The position numbers were made by a program, and so were the translations under genes. 18,340 nucleotides of DNA, from the NCBI RefSeq assembly GCF_030454045.1, contig NZ_JAKDJE010000058.1, positions 1 to 18,340 on the forward strand. Reading direction: 5' to 3'. Source of the DNA: Psychrobacter sp. GTDB taxonomy: Bacteria > Pseudomonadota > Gammaproteobacteria > Pseudomonadales > Moraxellaceae. Positions 13,455 through 18,340 of the stretch are shown in pieces; position 1 is the first letter of the stretch, and each line of letters opens with the position of its first letter. Below the pieces are notes generated by a model, which saw nothing but the letters and a program-made list of their open reading frames with translations, was not told the origin of the DNA and did not search any database.

Positions 13455-15296
13455 TTATTGAGCAGGTTTGTTGGTGTCAGCCTGTGCTTTTTCACGCACA
13501 CGGATACCAAGATCACGTAGCTGCTTACTATCCACTCCAGCAGGTGCTTGAGTTAGTGGGCACTCAGCAGTTTTGGTTTTTGGGAATGCGATCACATCAC
13601 GGATAGAGTCAGCGCCTACCATAAGCATAATCAGGCGATCCAAACCAAACGCCAAGCCACCATGCGGCGGTGCACCAAATTTTAGTGCATCAAGTAAGAA
13701 ACCAAACTTGTCTTCTGCCTCTTGCTCGCCGATACCCAAGGCTTCAAGGACGGCTTGCTGCATATCATAAGTATTGATACGTAAGCTACCACCACCAATC
13801 TCAGTACCGTTCAACACCATATCGTAAGCGATAGATAGCGCAGACTCTGGGTTGTTTTTTAACTCCTCAACAGAGCCTCTAGGCTTGGTAAATGGATGAT
13901 GCATTGACGTCCATTGACCGTCATCGGTTTGCTCAAACATCGGGAAGTCAGTCACCCATAGCGGCGCCCACTCACAAGTTGTCATTTCAAGGTCTAGACC
14001 GATTTTCTGGCGTAATGCGCCGATTGCGTCATTCACGATACTGGCTTTATCTGCACCAAAGAAGATAATATCGCCATCTTCTGCAGCAGTACGCTCAATC
14101 AAGCTCACAAGTACATCATCAGTCATATTTTTGATGATTGGTGATTGTAGGCCAGACTCTTTATCCACACCATTATTGATGCTGCTTGCGTCATTGACTT
14201 TGATATAAGCCAAACCGCGTGCACCATAGATACCGACGAATTTGGTATAAGCATCGATTTGCTTACGGCTTAATGAAGCGCCACCAGGAATGCGAAGGGC
14301 AGCGACGCGACCTTTAGGATCGTTAGCAGGACCGGCAAATACTTTGAAATCAACGTCTTTCATCAAATCGGCAACGTCAACCAGTTTCAATGGAATACGT
14401 AAATCAGGCTTGTCTGATGCATAGTCGCGCATTGCTTCAGCGTACGTCATGCGAGGGAATTGCTCGAACTCAACATCCATCATGGTCTTGAACAAATGCT
14501 TGATCAGACCTTCGTTGATGTTCATGATCTCTTCTTCGTTCAAGAAAGACGTTTCAATATCCACCTGAGTAAATTCAGGCTGACGATCAGCACGTAAATC
14601 TTCATCACGGAAGCATTTCGCGATTTGATAATAACGATCAAAACCTGACACCATCAATAATTGCTTAAATAGCTGTGGTGACTGCGGCAGAGCAAAGAAG
14701 TTGCCTGGACGCGTACGTGATGGTACAAGATAATCACGCGCACCTTCAGGCGTTGCACGAGTCAGAATAGGGGTCTCTACATCCAAGAAACCATGATCAT
14801 CTAAATAACGACGAATCGCTGACGTTGCCTTGGCACGGAATACCATACGCTCTTGCATTTGCGGACGACGCATATCGAGATAGCGATATTTTAGACGTAA
14901 GTCTTCTGACACAGTCGTTTTTTCGTCATTCAATGGGAATGGCGGAGTTTCAGATTTGGCCAGTACTTCAATCTCTTTGCCCAATAGCTCAATTTGGCCA
15001 CTGGTCATATTATTGTTTTCAGTACCTTCATAACGGCGACGTACGCGGCCAGTGATCTTTAGCACGTATTCAGGACGTACTGCATCAGCGGTTGCAAAAG
15101 CTTCTGGGGTATCAGGATCGACTACCACCTGCAAGATACCAGCGCGGTCACGCATGTCTAAGAAAATCACGCCACCGTGATCGCGACGACGATGTACCCA
15201 GCCTACGATACTAATGGTTTGCTCAAGCAAGCTCTCGGTTACAGCTCCGCAATATTCGTCTCGGTATTCGCTATGCGTCATAGTGCTTTGCGTCAT
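13455..15296 (-). CDS. aspS: Aspartyl-tRNA synthetase, probably non-discriminating
   Basis: Class IIb synthetase that charges tRNA-Asp with aspartate. The 613-residue protein has the bacterial layout: N-terminal OB-fold anticodon-binding domain (about 25-110), catalytic core with motif 2 F-R-D-E-D-L-R-A-D-R-Q-P-E-F-T-Q (229-244), an inserted GAD domain (about 300-420), and motif 3 with G-L-D-R-L (551-555). In the anticodon-binding domain it has R-R-R-D-H-G-G (H40) where E. coli has R-R-R-D-L-G-S, and G91 where E. coli has Lys. Those two residues match the signature described for non-discriminating bacterial AspRS, which also make Asp-tRNA-Asn. The start at 15296 has a modest GGA ribosome binding site; M6 is an alternative. 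It heads the minus-strand run into the lipid A acyltransferase gene. Confidence 0.95.
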   Translation of the reverse strand: MTQSTMTHSEYRDEYCGAVTESLLEQTISIVGWVHRRRDHGGVIFLDMRDRAGILQVVVDPDTPEAFATADAVRPEYVLKITGRVRRRYEGTENNNMTSGQIELLGKEIEVLAKSETPPFPLNDEKTTVSEDLRLKYRYLDMRRPQMQERMVFRAKATSAIRRYLDDHGFLDVETPILTRATPEGARDYLVPSRTRPGNFFALPQSPQLFKQLLMVSGFDRYYQIAKCFRDEDLRADRQPEFTQVDIETSFLNEEEIMNINEGLIKHLFKTMMDVEFEQFPRMTYAEAMRDYASDKPDLRIPLKLVDVADLMKDVDFKVFAGPANDPKGRVAALRIPGGASLSRKQIDAYTKFVGIYGARGLAYIKVNDASSINNGVDKESGLQSPIIKNMTDDVLVSLIERTAAEDGDIIFFGADKASIVNDAIGALRQKIGLDLEMTTCEWAPLWVTDFPMFEQTDDGQWTSMHHPFTKPRGSVEELKNNPESALSIAYDMVLNGTEIGGGSLRINTYDMQQAVLEALGIGEQEAEDKFGFLLDALKFGAPPHGGLAFGLDRLIMLMVGADSIRDVIAFPKTKTAECPLTQAPAGVDSKQLRDLGIRVREKAQADTNKPAQ

Positions 15297-15445
15297 AATA
15301 TGGTTATCCAGTTATCAGCCCAATTCGAAGTACAATAATGCAGCCATTGCTGTGCGTTTCAAGCGATTTGCCAAAAAAAACACAAACAACGCGATCAAGA
15401 CAAAGGGTCATCACGTTGGCTGCAGAAAATTTGATATAAACGCAT

Positions 15446-15474
15446 ATTATGCCTAATCTACCTTTGTTATACAA
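15446..15474 (-). promoter_or_regulatory. Candidate sigma-70 promoter for aspS
   Basis: On the minus strand, TTGTAT (complement of 15469-15474) and CATAAT (complement of 15446-15451) are separated by exactly 17 bases. They match four and five of six consensus bases. Transcription would start near 15439, giving a leader of about 140 bases. Confidence 0.5.
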
Positions 15475-15513
15475 CCGGCTGAGTTCAATCAAAGAACGGG
15501 AGTCTGCAAGTAT

Positions 15514-15543
15514 CTGACGTATTTATTCAGTGATATTTATATT
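15514..15543 (+). promoter_or_regulatory. Candidate promoter for the SohB-like gene
   Basis: CTGACG (15514-15519) and TATATT (15538-15543) match four and five of six consensus bases with an 18-base spacer. The start site would be near 15550, about 105 bases before the ATG. It is back-to-back with the aspS promoter candidate. Confidence 0.35.
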
Positions 15544-15654
15544 GGGTTAAATATTGTCATCATGCTTGAAAACACCGCTTAGTGTGCACATATCAACCGC
15601 ACGCTAATAAAAACAGCCATATCAATATATTTACTGACTTGAGGATTTGTAATC

Positions 15655-16635
15655 ATGCTATTTCATCCACCAAAAAACCCGGTTGAGCTAAAAGTAAGAC
15701 ACTTAAATGATGCTCAAAAGCAGCGCCGTGAAGACTTAATGGAAGCCACCCAAGGCAAAGCTGCGCTTAAAGCATTCAAAAAAACAATGGCAAAAAAAGC
15801 CAAGCAGGCGCTAAAAGCAAAAAGTAAACAGCAGAAAAAAAATACTGACAATTCCTCGCAAGTTTTTGTTTTGGATTTTGAAGGTGATATCAAAGCCACT
15901 GCCGTTAAGCATCTGCGCGAAGAAATCAGCACCTTAATCAGTACGGCTAACAAAGGCGATGAAGTGATTGTACGCCTCGAATCAGGTGGCGGTTTGGTGC
16001 ATGGTTATGGATTGGCAGCCGCGCAATTGGTGCGCTTAAAGGATGCTGGCCTAAAGCTCACAGTATGCGTCGATAAAGTGGCGGCGAGTGGTGGCTACAT
16101 GATGGCGTGCGTGGCAGACAATGTGGTGGCAGCGCCATTTGCGATTATTGGCTCAATCGGCGTGGTATCACAATTGCCAAACTTTCATAAATGGCTCAAA
16201 AACCATGATGTCGATTATGAGATGTTTACGGCTGGCGACTATAAACGCACGGTTACTGTGTTTGGCGAAAACGATGCCGAAGATCGTGCCAAGTACCAAG
16301 AAGAGCTAGAACAGACGCACGAGCTATTTAAGCACTTTGTCAATACCTATCGTCCAACATTGGATGTTGCCAAAGTGGCCACAGGTGAGCATTGGTATGG
16401 CGAAGATGCGTTAAAGCTTAACCTGATTGACAGCTTACAAACCTCTGACAGCTACATTTTAGAGCGTATGGAAGACAATGAGGTGTACGCATTACATTCA
16501 CGTCAAAAGCCGACGCTGGCAGAGAAGCTGGGCCTTGCGCAAGCCGCAGAAGCGACGCTCAATATGGCAGTGGATAAACTGCCAGATGCGCTCGCACGTT
16601 TTGAGTCAAACAGCCGTTTGAATATTCTAAAATAG
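15655..16635 (+). CDS. sohB: S49 family peptidase, SohB-like, without N-terminal membrane anchor
   Basis: Serine protease of the signal peptide peptidase A group (Clp/crotonase fold) with a Ser/Lys dyad. The 326 residues align along their length with E. coli SohB: V-F-V-L-D-F-E-G-D (70-78), R-L-E-S-G-G-G-L-V-H-G-Y-G-L-A (107-121), the nucleophile S145 in D-K-V-A-A-S-G-G-Y-M-M-A, and the general base K197 in A-G-D-Y-K-R-T. E. coli SohB (349 residues) starts with a transmembrane helix. This protein begins after that helix, at V-E-L-K-V-R-H-L-N, and has only a Lys/Ala-rich, probably helical stretch (about 35-62). The start is firm: GAGG at 15641-15644 and an in-frame TGA at 15640-15642 rule out a longer protein. 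It is followed by a terminator and is probably monocistronic. Substrates are unknown. Confidence 0.87.
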   Translation: MLFHPPKNPVELKVRHLNDAQKQRREDLMEATQGKAALKAFKKTMAKKAKQALKAKSKQQKKNTDNSSQVFVLDFEGDIKATAVKHLREEISTLISTANKGDEVIVRLESGGGLVHGYGLAAAQLVRLKDAGLKLTVCVDKVAASGGYMMACVADNVVAAPFAIIGSIGVVSQLPNFHKWLKNHDVDYEMFTAGDYKRTVTVFGENDAEDRAKYQEELEQTHELFKHFVNTYRPTLDVAKVATGEHWYGEDALKLNLIDSLQTSDSYILERMEDNEVYALHSRQKPTLAEKLGLAQAAEATLNMAVDKLPDALARFESNSRLNILK

Positions 16636-16712
16636 TGTTAGATATCATTATGATGTCTGATAGCTAATACTTTAGCGGTCATATGTTCAGCAATACACTG
16701 TTTGTATTTTGT

Positions 16713-16744
16713 AAAAGGCGTGTCCTAGCTGGTCGCGCCTTTTT
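16713..16744 (+). terminator. Rho-independent terminator after the SohB-like gene
   Basis: AAAAGGCG (16713-16720) pairs with CGCCTTTT (16736-16743) across a 15-base loop, and the stem ends in a T-run. It starts about 78 bases after the stop codon. Confidence 0.65.
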
Positions 16745-16765
16745 GCTGTTTAATCATAATTGCTG

Positions 16766-16774
16766 TGTTATAAA
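16766..16774 (+). promoter_or_regulatory. Candidate extended -10 promoter for the acyl-CoA dehydrogenase gene
   Basis: TGT-TATAAA is an extended -10 element (TGn plus five of six consensus bases). No strong -35 lies at the right distance, which an extended -10 can tolerate. Transcription would begin near 16781, about 107 bases before the ATG. Confidence 0.4.
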
Positions 16775-16791
16775 TGTAGGATACAGAAAAC

Positions 16792-16809
16792 AGTATACGT
16801 CCGTACACT
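16792..16809 (+). promoter_or_regulatory. Inverted repeat, possible repressor operator
   Basis: AGTATACG-TC-CGTACACT is an 8-2-8 inverted repeat with one mismatched pair. It lies about 10-30 bases downstream of the predicted transcription start of the acyl-CoA dehydrogenase gene. Size and position suit a dimeric repressor such as a TetR-family regulator, which often control fatty-acid genes; no regulator gene is in the window. Confidence 0.38.
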
Positions 16810-16887
16810 AAGGCTCGCATTAAAGATCTAACAGAGCTTTTTGTCAAAACCCGATTTAGACAATCAATAAAGAAAAGGAAGTCATTT

Positions 16888-18153
16888 ATGTCTAGCGACA
16901 ATTTAATGTTTACCGCAACGGAACATGGTCAAGCCATGCATGCCAAAGTCAAAGCGTTCATTGAAATGCATATTGAACCCATCGAAGCCCAATTCTGGGA
17001 AGAATGTCATAAGAAAAATCCTGATGGAAATTGGGAAAACTGGGAATGGCCAGACGCTTATGACAACCTACGCAAACAAGCACGTGAAGCGGGTTTATGG
17101 AACTTATTCTTACCTGACGACACCTTAGGTGCAGGGCTTTCTGTCACTGACTATGCACCGATTGCAGAGCTGACGGGTCGCAGTTTGCTCGCGCCGCATG
17201 TGTTTAACTGCAATGCGCCTGACAGCGGCAATATGGAGCTATTATGGCGCTATGGTACGCAAGAACAGCAAGACAAATGGCTCACGCCGCTATTAGAAGG
17301 TGAGACCCGCTCAGTGTTTTGTATGACTGAGCCTGATGTGGCCTCAAGCGATGCCACCAATATGCAAGCAACTGCTGTGGTCGATGGTGATGAAATTGTC
17401 ATTAACGGTAGCAAATGGTGGTCATCGGGCCTTGGCGATCCTGCGGTTGATATTTTGATTGTTATGGCCTATACCGCGGATGAAAGCGTAGATCGTCATC
17501 ATCAGCACTCGATGGTACTGGTACCAGTCAATACTGCGGGTGTGAATATCAAACGTATGCTTAAAGTGTTTGGCGATTATGATGCGCCGCACGGTCATGG
17601 TGAGATCAGCTTTGATAATGTACGTGTGCCCGTCAGTCATTTTATTGGTGGGCCGGGTAAGGGTTTTGAGATTGCGCAAGGTCGCTTGGGGCCAGGTCGT
17701 ATTCATCACTGCATGCGTTGTATCGGCGCGGCTGAGAAGTCTTTAGAGCTGGCGGTGAAACGCGGCATGTCGCGCACGGCCTTTGGTAAGCCGCTACTAC
17801 AATTGGGCGGAAACTTTGAGCGTATCTCTGAGGCGCGTATCAAAATTGATCAAGCGCGCTTGCTAACCCTTTATGCGGCGCAAAAAATGGATGCTCAAGG
17901 AACCAAAGCGGCATTGACGGAAATCTCTGCGATCAAAGTGGTTGCGCCAACGGTGCTACAAGAAGTAGTCGATATGGCGATTCAGATTCATGGCGGTATG
18001 GGTGTATGTCAAGACACATTGTTACCAAATTTCTATGCGCAAGCTCGTGTGCTACGGTTGGCAGATGGTCCTGATGAAGTACATAAAACCATGATTGCCA
18101 AGCTAGAGCTAAAGCGTCAGGGCTTTAGCCGTTCTAAGTCTAACAAAGCCTAA
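16888..18153 (+). CDS. Acyl-CoA dehydrogenase, ACAD10/11-like
   Basis: FAD-dependent acyl-CoA dehydrogenase expected to introduce an alpha-beta double bond into an acyl-CoA. The 421 residues show the three-part fold: N-terminal helical domain (about 10-140), beta-domain starting at F-C-M-T-E-P-D-V-A-S-S-D (144-155) with W-W-S-S-G (177-181), and C-terminal helical domain with R-x-A-F-G-K-P (296-302) and Q-I-H-G-G-M-G (366-372). In the position of the usual catalytic glutamate (Y-E-G-T in medium-chain enzymes) it has A-D-G-P-D-E-V-H (392-399), so D393 would be the base, as in the ACAD10/11 group. Members of that group have been linked to unusual substrates such as long or hydroxylated acyl-CoAs. 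The start has AAGGAA about 8-13 bases upstream. It seems unrelated to the glycan locus. Confidence 0.9.
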   Translation: MSSDNLMFTATEHGQAMHAKVKAFIEMHIEPIEAQFWEECHKKNPDGNWENWEWPDAYDNLRKQAREAGLWNLFLPDDTLGAGLSVTDYAPIAELTGRSLLAPHVFNCNAPDSGNMELLWRYGTQEQQDKWLTPLLEGETRSVFCMTEPDVASSDATNMQATAVVDGDEIVINGSKWWSSGLGDPAVDILIVMAYTADESVDRHHQHSMVLVPVNTAGVNIKRMLKVFGDYDAPHGHGEISFDNVRVPVSHFIGGPGKGFEIAQGRLGPGRIHHCMRCIGAAEKSLELAVKRGMSRTAFGKPLLQLGGNFERISEARIKIDQARLLTLYAAQKMDAQGTKAALTEISAIKVVAPTVLQEVVDMAIQIHGGMGVCQDTLLPNFYAQARVLRLADGPDEVHKTMIAKLELKRQGFSRSKSNKA

Positions 18154-18165
18154 GATTAATCAATG

Positions 18166-18195
18166 GGTGTGAGTAAACCTTAAGTTGCTCACGCC
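18166..18195 (+). other. Hairpin downstream of the acyl-CoA dehydrogenase gene
   Basis: GGTGTGAGTAA (18166-18176) pairs with TTGCTCACGCC (18185-18195) over 11 bp with two G-T wobbles and an 8-base loop. There is no T-run after it, so it is not a typical intrinsic terminator; it may stabilise the mRNA end or help Rho-dependent termination. Confidence 0.4.
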
Positions 18196-18340
18196 ACTAT
18201 TGCTGAAAATAAAAAATTGGAAATTCACTATTAACGATTTAGTAGTGAGTTTTTCATCACTATGACTGTTTTTTACTACTATAAGTACCCCACTCTCAAC
18301 TTGAAATAAGCAAATCAAACTGAAGAGGCGGGTTACCAAG

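Larger units (their letters stand above)
15297..15654. other. Divergent intergenic region between aspS and the SohB-like gene
   Basis: These 358 bases lie between the divergent aspS and SohB-like genes. They contain a good candidate promoter for aspS and a weaker one for the peptidase gene (separate entries). I see no convincing small gene, tRNA, repeat array or terminator. The roughly 140-base leader of aspS has no obvious anti-terminator structure by eye, and a T-box would not be expected in this group. Confidence 0.6.

Noticed and set aside
15304..15492. Small 62-80 codon open frames on both strands between aspS and the SohB-like gene
   Set aside because: They overlap each other and the promoter candidates, and lack ribosome binding sites and recognisable sequence features.
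17422..17709. A 95-codon minus-strand open frame inside the acyl-CoA dehydrogenase gene
   Set aside because: It is antisense to a clearly conserved gene, and its translation is low-complexity without family features.

Overview
The window looks like a chromosomal stretch from a gamma-proteobacterium of the Moraxellaceae, most likely Psychrobacter or a close relative. This is an inference from the overall style: moderate to low GC, genes of gamma-proteobacterial type, and a polysaccharide locus set between housekeeping genes (ilvE on one side; aspS, sohB and an acyl-CoA dehydrogenase on the other). No rRNA or other taxonomic marker is present to prove it.

Layout. Positions 1-2891 are on the plus strand: branched-chain aminotransferase ilvE with a clear terminator, then two glycosyltransferases with D-x-D motifs. 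A hairpin near 2901-2936 separates these from a long minus-strand run. Reading down the minus strand from the right, that run is aspS (15296-13455), an LpxL/HtrB-type lipid A acyltransferase, a D-x-D glycosyltransferase that is a paralog of the gene at 1141, UDP-glucose dehydrogenase ugd, a WaaZ-like core glycosyltransferase, an unrecognised helical protein, a glycosyltransferase with a C-terminal membrane tail, and finally five tightly coupled genes: rmlB, rmlA, a GT56 (WecF-like) transferase, a hexapeptide acetyltransferase and wecE. From 15655 rightwards the plus strand carries a SohB-type S49 peptidase without a membrane anchor and an ACAD10/11-type acyl-CoA dehydrogenase.

How the genes fit together. 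RmlA and RmlB make dTDP-4-keto-6-deoxyglucose. WecE aminates it to dTDP-Fuc4N. The left-handed beta-helix acetyltransferase is the likely N-acetylating step, in the place filled by the unrelated GNAT enzyme WecD in E. coli. The GT56 enzyme would then transfer Fuc4NAc. rmlC and rmlD are absent, so rhamnose is not the visible product. No wecA/B/C, wzx or wzy is present, so this is not a standard enterobacterial common antigen locus. Together with the WaaZ-like protein, the lipid A acyltransferase, Ugd and four further putative glycosyltransferases, the simplest reading is a lipooligosaccharide or surface-glycan outer-core locus that decorates the glycan with Fuc4NAc. The central genes (about 3-11 kb) look visibly more AT-rich than aspS and the right flank, as is usual for exchangeable surface-glycan loci.

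The observations most worth a second look are the re-wired Fuc4NAc module, the tail-anchored glycosyltransferase and its unknown partner, the SohB homolog with no transmembrane segment, the non-discriminating AspRS signature, and an inverted repeat placed over the predicted start of the acyl-CoA dehydrogenase transcript.
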